DNA from: Coprinopsis marcescibilis
Lineage: Eukaryota > Basidiomycota > Agaricomycetes > Agaricales > Psathyrellaceae
NCBI GenBank assembly: GCA_004369085.1
Contig: ML210329.1
Coordinates: 29,347-62,384, forward strand
Direction of reading: 5' to 3'
Length of the DNA: 33,038 bases
Numbering within the stretch: position 1 is the stretch's first letter; each line of letters starts with the position of its first letter. Below are positions 23,801 to 33,038 of this stretch, in pieces. The notes under the pieces were generated by a model. The model saw only the letters and a list, made by a program, of their open reading frames with translations. It ran no database searches and was not told the origin of the DNA. The position numbers and the translations under genes are program-made.

Positions 23801-24601
23801 CCCAACGCCCACGGACAAAGCTTGAATGACATTTACAGTTTGGTACAGCTGCAGATACTTGACAGCCCGTCTCTTGTCCAGCACTACCGCATCATACTGT
23901 ATATTCCGCTACAATCGGGGGTTAGTTGCATGAAACACCACCGTGCTCGAGCTGACCGGACGGGACCTTTTTGAATTCTTCGGGCAGCAAGTCCCAGGAG
24001 ACATCATCAAACTCTGGCGAGTTGTTCCAGCGCGGGTTAGGCGAGATGTCGGGCTGTGTCGCGGTGATATGGATTATATGATTCGCGAATCGTTTAGGGG
24101 CAGGTTGGACGTCCTTGAGCGAGTCGTTCAGGTCGTCGAACAGCTGTTTGCGCGTGTAAGAGGCATGTTAGAAGGAAGCAGATGCAAACGGACCTCGAGA
24201 GCAGCTACGAGACCCTCGAGGGCAGCCATGCCCTTGGGCCCGCAAGCCACGATTTCCCCTAGGCCCAAGGCGTCTGGACGGGTGCTCATGCGCCTGGAGA
24301 CAACAGTATGGTCCGCAAAGAAGGACTTGCACCTCAAGGGTGAGGATATCGATTCCGAGCTGGTATAAGTGACGAACGCAACCTGATACTATGCACAAAT
24401 TCAGCATCAGGATAAGATGGACAGGGTGCAGGTGAAACGCACAGAATACGGCGACTGGTTCTGCAAGCCTTGGGCAATGCGTTTCATTATTGGAGTGACA
24501 TAGTTGTGGAGTACACTGCGCCATTCGTTGGATACATTAAGTGAGGCGTCGACGACAAAAGCCAGTGCTATGAGAGGCGTAGATTGGTCTGGATTGACCA
24601 T
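20858..24601 (-). CDS. MED25: Mediator subunit 25-like protein (VWA, Gln-rich, ACID/PTOV-like)
   Basis: Seven exons (24601-24443, 24382-24194, 24143-23967, 23908-23837, 23782-23680, 23634-21086, 21031-20858) give 1140 aa. Residues 1 to about 230 are VWA-like (ALAFVVDASLNVSNEW, VTYTSSESISSPLRCK, GEIVACGPKGMAALEG, HIIHITATQPD), as in the MED25 VWA that anchors the subunit to Mediator. The middle is very rich in Gln, Ala and Pro, with long Gln runs at 22570-22820. Near residue 800 a second conserved part begins with VWRGPLKF and holds NMLFFTHQNKLFGAFFPL, resembling the ACID/PTOV barrel that binds activators. A Gly/Met-rich tail follows. The role is a nuclear activator-Mediator bridge. The Q-rich exon 6 is one open frame of 2.5 kb. 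The C-terminal match is remote. Confidence 0.78.
22570..22820 (-). repeat. CAG/CAA-rich polyglutamine tract in MED25
   Basis: Runs of CAG, CAA and GCC codons encode clusters of up to nine glutamines separated by Ala or Leu. On the plus strand they appear as GCTG/GTTG repeats. Imperfect interruption by CAA should limit slippage, but length variation between strains is likely. Confidence 0.85.
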
Positions 24602-24720
24602 GGTGATGGTGGTGACTAGCAAAGCATAGCACAACATCCGAAACGCGGCACTGCAATCATCATCATCTTCAAACGTCATCAAATTCGTGAGCAAGTCGTG
24701 AGTAGTTGTTACAATGTTGT

Positions 24721-25287
24721 CTACATGATGATATGGTACAATCCGATAGCAATAGCAAATGAAAGCAGAGACAAGGGTATCTTGTGCTTTGCAGAGTTTG
24801 ATCTGAGGCGAGGGCCGGCGGAACTGAGGTATTCGTCAAAGTCACGGATGGTGCCTGTTGGGTAGGAATGGCTTATGCTGGGAGCGTCTCTGGGAGTGTA
24901 TATCCCTGTGCGAACCTCCAGTTCGCCGCTGATGAGAGTGGTATATGTGAATGGTATTGGTGCATGGGGTGTGCCTGATGAAGCTGGGGGTGCTCCAACT
25001 GGGCCTCTCCGGGTCGTTGTCTCTTCTGGCGCTGCTGGGGTAATCGTCGAGCTGGATAGAGTAAGGCATGGACCGAATGACAATAGAAAAAAAGACATAC
25101 ACCGCTCTGGTGGTTGGCCCAAGAACAGGGTCTGTTGTGATTATCTGAATGATCGAGTTGCCATCCCTGCGTGGATCAGTACCAGTCAGTCTAAATAGAA
25201 AGCAGCTCACTCGTTCGTGACGGTCACTGTTCGTTGGGCATTAGCAATTGTGAACAGCAGCAGACAGTAGAGCAGCAAGTTGAACAT
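24721..25287 (-). CDS. Small secreted protein with likely GPI-anchor signal
   Basis: Three exons (25287-25211, 25166-25101, 25051-24721) give 157 aa. The N-terminus MFNLLLYCLLLFTIANA is a textbook signal peptide with a cleavage-like ANA-Q site. A Thr/Pro/Ala-rich segment follows (TPAAPEETTTRRGPVGAPPA), likely O-glycosylated. The C-terminus (IPLSLLSFAIAIGLYHIIM) is hydrophobic and preceded by small and polar residues, as in GPI attachment signals. No enzyme motif is present. A wall or membrane surface location is inferred. I do not recognise the family. It ends 119 bp upstream of the MED25 start and is head to head with OLA1. Confidence 0.75.
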
Positions 25288-25456
25288 GGCGGAATGGGGC
25301 AAAGGCACAGTTTGGCTTGGCAGTTGCAGGGGTGTCTTTGGTCGCGCGCATGTGCACTTGTTTGCACGTGAGCTCTTCTTCTTTCTGCCTCAGATGGCTT
25401 ATCGATTTTTTGCTCGTTGCTTCTCTTCAACCGCCACCACTCTCGTCAAAAAGAGG
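25288..25456. promoter_or_regulatory. Short divergent promoter between the GPI-type gene and OLA1
   Basis: The gap is 106 bp to the upstream in-frame OLA1 ATG (25394) and 169 bp to the canonical one (25457). Which OLA1 start is used depends on where in this gap transcription begins. The stretch 25372-25392 is T/C-rich. Confidence 0.5.
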
Positions 25457-27295
25457 ATGCCGCCAAAGAAGGTTGTTCAGGAGAAAAAGGTATTGCTTGG
25501 GCGACCGGGCAACAACCTCAAGATTGGAATCGTAGGTTTGTCTACTCTCTCTCGACTTTATCCAAGAACCAATTTTTTTCAGGTCTGCCCAACGTCGGCA
25601 AATCTTCCTTTTTCAATGTCCTCTCAAAAACCGGTATGTTCTTTTTTTTTATTCTACTCTAGTTCTCTTTCTTATTTTTTCGTGTAGACCTCGGCAAAGC
25701 CGCCAACTTTCCCTATGCTACCATAAACCCTGAAGAGGCTCGCATCCCAGTGCCAGACACCCGCTTCGAATGGCTCTGTGACCTCTACAAGCCATCCAGC
25801 AGAGTACCTGCCCATCTCACCTGCATCGACATCGCAGGTCTCACAGCCGTACGTCGTTTTTTTTCATCCACCTCACAACACCTCACCCTCAAAAAAGGGC
25901 GCTTCAACAGGTGCAGGTCTTGGAAACGCTTTCCTGTCTCATGTCCGTGCTGTCGACGGTATTTTCCAAGTCGTCCGTGCCTTTGACGACGCAGAGGTCA
26001 TCCACGTCGAGGGCGACGTAAACCCTCTCCGTGACATGGAAATTATCCAGACCGAACTCCGTCTCAAGGATATCGAGTGGGTTGAAAAAACCATCGATAA
26101 CATGAAAAAGACCACGCGTTCCCTCGGGAGCAACAGTCTTGCCGACAAGGCCAAGAAGGAAGAACTCGTACGTCCCCTTCATTCCTGCCACGTATCACAT
26201 ATCTCATTTTTTTCAGGCTGTTGTCGAGAAAGTCCTCAAGGTTCTCACTGAGGACGGTGGCAAGGACGCCCGTAAAGTTGACTGGAACAATAAAGAGGCA
26301 AGTCTCAATCCCCATGTCTCTTTCTATTTCCTTTGGCCTGGATGAAAAAGAGTATCACTCGAAACCCAGCTCGTCGAGAAGGGAGTAACGCCCCACAAAT
26401 CATTGAGAAGAAACTTATTTCTGAGCCTTTTTTGAAAATTTTCACCCGTCCTTATTTTCATCAGCCTCTAACCCTCCTCATCCTCTAGGTAAATTTTCAT
26501 CGACCACTCTTGTTGCCGTACGTAAAATTTTCACCGTTCACATCGACCACGTATTGACCCGGTCTACAGTCAACGTTGACGATTCTCGGCAGATCGACGT
26601 TGTCAACAGTCTCCAACTCCTCACTGCCAAGCCCGTCACCTACCTCGTCAATCTCAGCGAAAAGGATTATGTGCGCAAGAAGAACAAATGGTCTGTACAT
26701 AGTTCGTTTCGAACCTTGCGTCTGAGATTTATCTCTTTATCCACAGGTTGGCCAAGATCAAAGGCTGGATTGACGTACACAACCCCGGAGATCAACTCAT
26801 CCCCTTCAGCGTTTCCCTCGAAGAACGACTGAGCCAGCTCGAGAACCCCGAGGACATTGCCGAGGAAGAGAAGAAGATTGGAGCAACCAGTGCCCTCACC
26901 AAGATCACACACGCCGGTTACAACAGCCTCGAGCTCATCAGGTACTTTACCTGTGGACCCGACGAGGTGCGCGCATGGACAATCAGGAAGGGTACCAAGG
27001 CTCCTCAGGCCGCTGGTGTCATTCAGTAAGCATAATCTCTTGAGTAGACGTATGCGAGTGTTGACGATGGTTTTAGCACGGACTTTGAGCACAAGTTTGT
27101 GTGTGGTGAGATCATGGCCTACGATGATTTGCACGAACATGGGAGCGAAACGGCGGTCAAGGCCGCTGGTAAGCTCCGTCAACAGGGCAAGCCTTATGAG
27201 AGTCAGTCACCTTTTTCCCTTGCTCAATGTCGAACCTGTACTGAACCCACCTAGTGATCGATGGTGACATTGCCTACTGGAAAGCCGGTGGCTAA
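25394..27295 (+). CDS. OLA1: Obg-like ATPase OLA1/YchF, with possible N-terminal extension
   Basis: The canonical start at 25457 ([18 protein letters not shown]) gives 394 aa, the normal length. Exons are 25457-25535, 25583-25633, 25688-25848, 25898-26167, 26217-26297, 26593-26690, 26747-27025, 27077-27201 and 27255-27295. An in-frame ATG at 25394 adds 21 residues ([20 protein letters not shown]...). Motifs: [12 protein letters not shown] (P-loop), [27 protein letters not shown], the YchF coiled coil around [16 protein letters not shown] in the G4 region, and a C-terminal TGS-like domain ([24 protein letters not shown], ending DIAYWKAGG). YchF proteins hydrolyse ATP rather than GTP and associate with ribosomes and the proteasome. 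One intron (26298-26592) is 295 nt with a GC donor. Confidence 0.93.
26298..26592 (+). other. Long GC-AG intron of OLA1
   Basis: GCAAGT follows AAT AAA GAG, and CTCGGCAG precedes ATC GAC GTT, joining WNNKE to [10 protein letters not shown] in phase 0. The intron is about five times longer than its neighbours. It contains three related motifs of the form AAATTTTCA followed by CCG or TCGACC, near 26435, 26492 and 26527. Confidence 0.7.
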
Positions 27296-27456
27296 TAATT
27301 GCCGTTCGGACGGACTCTTTTATATCATACCAGCTGATTTTTGTAACAGTATCGGAACACGTTGTGTAGTAGCTTTCGTGACTACAATTGAGAATACCAT
27401 CAATGTGGATTGCATCTTGAATTATTTATTATACGAATTGAAGACTATAAATATGA

Positions 27457-28306
27457 TCACCACCTCTCACGACGTTCCCTGTCGACATCCATATTAGCTC
27501 TGGCGTTCCTCGCAGGCGGCTCCCTCCTCTCGTCCCTAGGCCTATCTTGTTCACGCCGAAGTGAATGTGGAGACCGAGCTGGTGACCTTGACCTCGACCG
27601 TCTTCGCCTATTCCGTTGTGGGCTGCTCGACGTCCGTGAGTGGTCGCGATCAGCTGTGCGTCGAGGAGACCTGGAGCGGGAAGACCGTCTCCTCCTGTCC
27701 AACTCTCTGTCGTCCGAGCGACCATCGTCGTGCAGTCGATGTCTATGCTCGCGGTGCCCATGCCCATGCTCTCTCTCCTTCTTCTTCGCCCTCTTCTCCT
27801 CCTTCTTCCTCGCCTTCTCCTCCTTCCTCTCCGCTTTTTCCCTCTTCCTCGCTTCCTTCTCCTTCCTCTTCTCCTCTTCCGTCTTGCCCTCCTCCACCGC
27901 ACCACCCACTTTCAAATTATTCCCCAGCGGAATCGCATTCGCCGACGTCGCTCCCTTGACCGCACCAGCTGCCAACGCACTCCCCGGCTCAGCAGGCTCA
28001 AACCCCAACGCAGTGCTCAACGCCTCCTTCTCCAATTCTTTCACCTTTCTAATCTCCGCCAGCCTCTCCTCCTCGTCCATGCCCTTCTGGCGGTTGTACC
28101 AATGGATGTCTTTGTTCTTTTGCCAGCGACCAGTAGGTGCGTTTATACTGTGGCCGAGGTAGTTCTATAAAGTGAGCCACATGAGTTTAGTGGGTGGGAG
28201 GGATGTGGACGACGTTGCTCACCTCACGGTCCTTATCAGCAGACACGTCCGTCCATTTAAACTCTCCTTGACCTCCTCGTGTACCTCCACGTACGGGTTC
28301 GAACAT
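27457..28306 (-). CDS. MMTAG2-like nuclear protein with RS-rich tail
   Basis: Two exons (28306-28223 and 28164-27457) give 263 aa. The N-terminal half carries the conserved Mmtag block: MFEPVRGGTRGGQGEFKWTD, ENYLGHSINAPTGRWQ, NKDIHWYNRQ and ALSTALGF. The remainder is a long K/E/R helix (EEKRKEKEARKREKAER) and then an Arg/Ser-rich tail with SRSRSPRR and RRRSRSRSPARSP. The human protein, called multiple myeloma tumour-associated protein 2, is nuclear and poorly understood. The RS tail suggests contact with the splicing machinery, which is inference. It ends 161 bp from the convergent OLA1 stop. Confidence 0.85.
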
Positions 28307-28747
28307 TTTTGCAAACTTGAAGTGACTGTGAGGGAAGGTAGCAAGATTGCCTCCGTATCTGGCGCGTTCTCACTGATGACTGTGAGTTTGGTGTTGTTTG
28401 CCAGGGCGCCAACTTTGAGCTTTGCAGTCTCCTCTTCTTCTCTCTTCTTCTTCCTCGACAATTTCGTCAACTACAAGACCATGCACAACGTAGGACTGTT
28501 GAATCCTTGCTGACTCTCGTCGTACATTAGTTACAATATCCTCACCAGTCTTGTGGCCAAGTTCACCAAAAAAATCCTCCTTCAACTGTATGCTCTTATG
28601 AGGTGCCCTCAAACACAACGCTTTAGGCGTCGCAAGTCTATGCTGTTGGCGGTGACTATATAACGGTTCAAAATTGTGTCGTTTATGCCTCCGACAAATG
28701 TAAGTTGACTGAATAATTGATGTCTGACAATAATCTCCAGTGAGCCC
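28307..28747. other. Region upstream of the MMTAG2-like gene, no supported gene
   Basis: Minus-strand frames between 28310 and 28618 contain moderately plausible peptides (KVGALANNTKLTVISENAP; FFGELGHKTGEDIVTNVRR), but I recognise no family and cannot join them into a gene. They may be a gene relic or chance. The region should include the MMTAG2 promoter. Confidence 0.35.
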
Positions 28748-29996
28748 ATGGACAGACTTCGCGTCAATGGCGCTCTAGAAGCTACACACGAATCAGAAAC
28801 GGCAGCATACGCTCCACGGTGTAAGCCTGGAACCCGCAGCAATATCCTCGGAAAGATCATGTACTGGGTTCTTTGCACTTCTGACGATCCCTTTTTCCTC
28901 TCTCAATGCTGTGGCTGTCAGGGCCAGCAGGCGGGGGCAAGACATGCATACAACGAGAGGCGGTTAGCCGCTGTCAAAAGCTCCCTATCCTAGGGGCCTC
29001 CTACTTCTTCTTTACATGTGTACGCGGCCTTGACAGCGCGAAACCTTTCGTCACAACGATCGCCCTACAACTGTGCGCAACTGCCCGGGGTTTCAGCCCC
29101 TCGTAGAGAAGGCAAGTGATACGGAACGCACCGTTGGATGCCTTGTACATGCTCAAAAATCAACCCATGGGGAACAGTTCCGTGATACTATCGTGTCACC
29201 CTCTTGGCTCGACGATCTCTTCCGTTTCAGTTCCGGAACAACCGCGACCGTTTTGCGCGACCTACACTCTGTTGTCTTCGTCCCTACTGCAGCAGAGCAC
29301 CAGAAGCTCTCGCTGCTATTCCGCTATAAAAGCTTGGAGGATTTCTTCCTCTCCAAGGAACGCGGCGGGGCGTTTTACTATCCATTGTCCCAGAACTACT
29401 TGCAAATCCTCTCCCCATGCGTATATCACCTCAATTAGTGGTCCGGACTTGATCACACCCTTCTACCCAAGAAACCAAGGCAGACGCTCAGCTTTGCCGC
29501 TCATGGCTATCCCGAAATCGCAACTCAGCTAGCCTCCAGAGACGCAGACGCCCTTTTTGGTATTGAAGGAATCCCAACGGTTCCACAGAGCGTGTTCAAG
29601 TATTTGCTGCTTGAAGTTAAGTTCAGCAACCTCGAAATGTATTCTAGGCAGCTTCTAACGCTCGATCACACTCTAAACTCCGCCAAGGTACCTTTCCACC
29701 TCCCCATAAAGAGAAGTTATCGTTGCTGACATCCAAACAAAATCTGGGTACAGTGCATCAGGGCTGTACGTGCGATTTCGGTACTGAAGTCCACCAGCGA
29801 GTCACTTGTGCGAGCATATGAGCTGATCGCTCAGCATGAAAGGCTGTTTCTGGAACCACTGGAGGGGGAAGAAGCCTGTGTTGACCAGGCTGCAAAAAGC
29901 AGGTTACAGTCATTCTTGATATTCGACTTGCTACAGGGACTACCTGTGTCAAAGTGGGGGCACCTTTGTGCCAAATATCGTAGGCAAAGGAGATGA
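28748..29996 (+). pseudogene. Decayed NACHT/STAND NTPase gene
   Basis: Remnants appear in order in three frames. First ESETAAYAPRCKPGTR and ILGKIMYWVL. Then, after a frameshift near 28900, WLSGPAGGGKTCIQ (the P-loop) and ILGASYFFFTCVRGLD. After another shift near 29080 comes DLHSVVFVPTAAEHQKLSLL and YKSLEDFFLSKERG, which lie well downstream of the P-loop in intact homologues, so part of the NACHT domain is deleted. The last frame hits an in-frame TAG at 29436-29438 and then stays open to about 29687. A plausible intron (29688-29753) leads to a final exon ending at 29996. Intact members are large basidiomycete STAND proteins linked to non-self recognition. No intact product is expected. Confidence 0.65.
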
Positions 29997-30810
29997 TATA
30001 TAAGGTAACACTTACCAATCGAGTTCAATTGCGCAATACACGTATGATGCAAACTTCAAATGAATATAGACTTAGTATGTCTGATGTTTGGTTCAATATA
30101 ACCTGCAACTCATCCTGATAGAACCAAAAGAGGGTTTAGTGTACGACTGAGCCGCCGACGCGGAAATAGGCGCCCATCGTGTGTGTCTCACTGTGATAGA
30201 CCGCGACTCGATACAGACGGCTGCATTATTTAAACCTACTTGGCTCGGAGAGACAGGGTATGAAGCCACTTTCTTTCGCTGACGTGTCCTCGCCCGTCCT
30301 CTTTCCCCGTGATTTTTTCGCCATAAGAAAATCCATATACTAGTGTACATTCTGTGCAGGTTTCCAATAAGTTACGACGATAAATGACGGAACACTCTGC
30401 GGGGAAACACGACATTCTGCCCGAGTAAGCAGTACCGGATTCACAGAACGCGCGTTCCCATTCTACGGACGCATATACATGGCTTATCATGATGTTGCCA
30501 ATGTGTAAGAGCAATGGGCAGGTGAGCTGAGTTGCCACAAGCATGTCCTCAGACGGGCACCTCGGGACATATTAATGCGCACGAAAAGCCCTTCAAGATG
30601 TTGTCAAGACGGAGATGGCAAGTCTCGTGTCTAGATAGAGAGTAAAGCCACCACACTTAGCATACGCATTGGATCTAGTGTGCCAAGTCCGGGTGCTAGC
30701 ACGTTTCCCAATTGGGCGGAGGAGGCTAGTGCCAGGACTCGGTCGCTCCCCAGCACTACACATCAGCATGTTTACTATCCCTGTTCTACGAGATCACGAA
30801 TACGTCAAAT
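29997..30810. other. Gene-free stretch
   Basis: About 0.8 kb with only short, unrecognised ORFs on either strand. I see no tRNA, clear repeat or coding motif. Confidence 0.5.
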
Positions 30811-32571
30811 TCAACAATCATTAGCAGGGGGGCCGAAAACACGCACAGATCTGTGAGGCGGGTCCAAGCACTGCAGCTCACTGTCCATATGGCTCATGAC
30901 AGTCGTGATCCCGTCACCATGATAGTCGGAGTAGATGCCGGTGGATATATGTCCGCTGACTGAACAGCCTGTCTCCTGGACGTATCTCGAAGACATTGCC
31001 GGATCACGGAGATTCAGAATGAGCCGTGACATGAGGGTCGAAGACAGACTGTGGACAGAAAACGTTAGAAACCTCTTCATCAAAGGAAGACTGGGTGCTA
31101 CGCACACGTTAGCCGTGGTAGAGATATTGCCTCTGGAGTAGGGCTGGCAGTAGTCAGCCTATGCGAATGGTATGATGCACTTCTGCCGCGTACCTGGAGA
31201 AGCTGAGTAGTTGTCAGTAAAACAATTTAACAGAGACCTCGGGCGTCACGCACCAGGAATGCAACAACAGTTGCAATGCTAACTAAGCACATAACTCTGG
31301 AACCCATGGTTTGAAAAAGTTCGTGGTTGGGGATCTAAGGGACTCACGCAAAGTATATCGCACCTTGATTGGTGAGCATCCGAATTCGACGAGTGTCAGT
31401 AGCTGCTGGCTAATTATATCACCCTATCTTACTCACCGTCGCGAAGAAGCCTCTTGATGATCGAGGAGCCCCCATACCTGATTTCTTGAACGGACTTGTA
31501 CAGAGTGAGCACAAACACCACCAGATCAAATCCCATCATCCCTGTCCATGCCATCGCGAGTCCTGTCCCACTGTGAGAATTAGAAGTAAAGCAGATAGAA
31601 AATGATTTCCGTACGCAAAGAACTGTCAAAAAAGTGTCAGAAATCTGATATGGAATACAAGCCAACAGCCGACCGACTTACTTGTGCTCGCTGATTGGGA
31701 ACACACAGCCAGAGAATCCTCTGAGAACGTCATCGTTGTAAACGACCTTGTTGCTTGTGGTCACACACCACTAACAGAAAATGAATCAGGGGAAAGGACA
31801 AAGGGAAAAGGGGAGAAATCTTACCAAGGCAGCCCCAGCCGCGGTCATTCCAACAAGTAACAGGCCCACCAAAACCCAGTTATTTCCGTTATAAAGCGCA
31901 TACGTCCGGAGAATAAGAAAGACTGAAGAAGACAGTGTTTAGTACGTCAGCCACCTCGTAATCTCCTTGGGAGTATCACAACTGACCCCCGATAATAACT
32001 TGAATCACAACGGCGAGATACTGATGAATCAGTATCAGCTGTGAGCATCTGTACATAGTGTATCTCTCGTTAATTATTTGTGTTGCGGGCCAGAAGGGCG
32101 TAGAACGTACACCTATTGAATCACACGCCATTTTTAGTCGATGATAACTTGGTGAACCATGCAAGCTGAGAAGACTTACCGCGGCCTTGCCAGCGAAGTC
32201 TCCAGGCGGCCAAAGTACTCTGACCAAAATAAAGGCTTGGCCAAGGATAGAGAGGTATCGGTTGAGGAAGAACAAAATGTTAGTCCAGGAGCGCCACGCC
32301 GTCTTTGGTGCCCGCCAGACCCAGTCAACTTCCCGGGTCAACGTCAGGAAGTAGTCGTGATACAGGATGGCTACCGAAGCATTTTAGGTCATGTACGCAG
32401 ATATCAAGAAGCAGGGATATTTCCATACCAGTGGCAGCCAGAATATGGTACTTGTGCGCCTCGATGCTGGAGAGAATAATGTATTAGACGAAATCGACCA
32501 AGAAGCCCCATGAAATTGACGAACCTACTGTTGTGCGGGCCACCGAAGTCGAGAGAAACGCCCAGCGTCAT
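30811..32571 (-). CDS. DUF6533-type multi-pass membrane protein
   Basis: Eleven or twelve exons on the minus strand (32571-32525, 32466-32429, 32370-32111, 32038-31987, 31922-31825, 31770-31682, 31570-31437, 31363-31348, 31296-31254, optional 31202-31194, 31143-31106, 31048-30811) give 350 or 353 aa. The N-terminal DUF6533 signature is clear: YHDYFLTLTREVDWVWRAP and NILFFLNRYL. Later hydrophobic segments include VIQVIIGVFLILRTYALYNG, WVLVGLLLVGMTAAGAAL, GFDLVVFVLTLYK and MCLVSIATVVAFL. These are followed by LSSTLMSRLILNLRDP and a hydrophilic tail. About seven helices are expected, a receptor-like layout widespread and expanded in Agaricomycetes; function is unknown. Exon 8 is only 16 nt. Whether a 9-nt exon is included cannot be decided by phase. 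Confidence 0.82.
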
Positions 32572-32885
32572 AATGTGCCGAGAAAATTCACTAGACGCCC
32601 TGGTTCCTTCAAGGAGACAGGGTGCGCATAGCAAGCTTCAGTGAGCAGAGTGGTTCAAGGGGAAAGTTAACACCGGGCCATCAACATAAGGTAGTTAACC
32701 CCAAAGTATTAGTAGTTTGCGATACGTATTAGAGGATAAAACCGCCACTACAGTCGACACCGTCTTATCCCATAACGGTTGGGGGAAGCCCAAGGTTATG
32801 GGATTTCACGGGGTATGGGTTAAGGAGAGGACTTCCGTAAATAGAAAAAAATTCCCATAATATAGGGTCTTGTATTGAATGTAGT
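32572..32885. other. Non-coding right-border stretch with a hairpin
   Basis: Upstream of the DUF6533 start, so it should contain that promoter. No ORF is convincing. A near-palindrome lies at 32767-32804. Confidence 0.4.
32767..32804. repeat. Inverted repeat / hairpin
   Basis: ATCCCATAAC pairs with GTTATGGGAT. After two mismatches, TTGGG pairs with CCCAA around a 5-nt loop. It lies between two diverging or unrelated units, so it is not an obvious terminator. It may be the end of a small mobile element. Confidence 0.6.
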
Positions 32886-33038
32886 CTATTTCTTGAAAAA
32901 ATCAGTAATTCGCGTATCCCTCTTAGTCTTCGCCTCCTCCAACCTGAGATCCCACTTCAAGGAGGCTAGGAGAGAGCTTATCACCCTTCTTTAACCTCTC
33001 AGTGAGTTCATTCCGCCGCTGTTCATGATTTTGAGACA
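32886..33038 (-). CDS. Partial C-terminal coding end running off the window
   Basis: On the minus strand one frame ends LEEAKTKRDTRITDFFKK-stop at 32886. The last residues, TRITDFF, resemble a PCNA-interacting (PIP) box, apart from Thr replacing the usual Gln. The frame is open for only about 33 codons before a stop, so an intron or a frame change is needed upstream. The body would lie to the right of the window. Family unknown; a transposon-related protein is possible. Confidence 0.3.

Noticed and set aside
27561..28170. Plus-strand Ser/Pro- or Leu-rich ORFs opposite the MMTAG2-like gene
   Set aside because: Antisense shadows of the K/E/R and RS repeats.
28219..28618. Minus-strand frames upstream of MMTAG2 (KVGALANN..., FFGELGHK...)
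   Set aside because: Suggestive composition, but no family recognised, no consistent splice model and no start supported; left as unassigned.
31561..31681. 8-nt micro-exon TTCTTTGC inside the DUF6533 intron
   Set aside because: Its inclusion breaks the frame of the next transmembrane segment; a single 111-nt intron keeps it.

Overview
The window looks like genomic DNA of a filamentous basidiomycete, most likely an Agaricomycete. The genes are split by many short introns of about 45-70 nt with CTGAC/CTAAC-like branch sites. The gene set fits this: a DUF6533 membrane protein, a STAND/NACHT relic, and DBP2, UBA4 and OLA1 homologues. Everything is read from the sequence, and no database search was run.

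Layout. (1) Bases 1 to about 3310 are a mobile element. Long inverted terminal repeats (1-688 and 2632-3228) contain 11-bp tandem arrays and enclose a gag-like ORF plus only the amino-terminal piece of a reverse-transcriptase polyprotein. I read it as an internally deleted, non-autonomous DIRS-type retroelement. (2) 3310-4566 holds no gene I can support. (3) 4567-28306 is a compact block of conserved genes: eIF4B, a Ras/Rap-type GTPase, DBP2 RNA helicase, an alpha/beta hydrolase, an RSF1-like DDT+PHD protein, APC10 (-), UBA4 (+), a UBX protein (-), a PITH protein (+), MED25 (-), a small secreted GPI-type protein (-), OLA1 (+) and an MMTAG2-like protein (-). (4) 28748 to the end is accessory: a decayed NACHT gene, about 0.8 kb without genes, a DUF6533 seven-helix-type gene (-) and a partial minus-strand coding end at the right border.

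The conserved genes do not form a pathway. They cover translation and ribosome-linked functions (eIF4B, OLA1), RNA remodelling (DBP2), chromatin and transcription (DDT/PHD, MED25), ubiquitin-related work (APC10, UBA4, UBX, PITH) and signalling (Ras-like). Head-to-head pairs share short promoters: APC10/UBA4, UBX/PITH and the GPI-type gene/OLA1.

The points most worth following up are the gag-only element with inverted repeats, a 538-nt intron in DBP2 where its other introns are short, an in-frame upstream start that would give OLA1 a mitochondrial-type presequence, and four introns that only splice in frame with GC-AG borders. Exon borders were set by hand from splice consensus, phase and protein continuity. 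All the multi-exon models listed as CDS sum to whole codon numbers.
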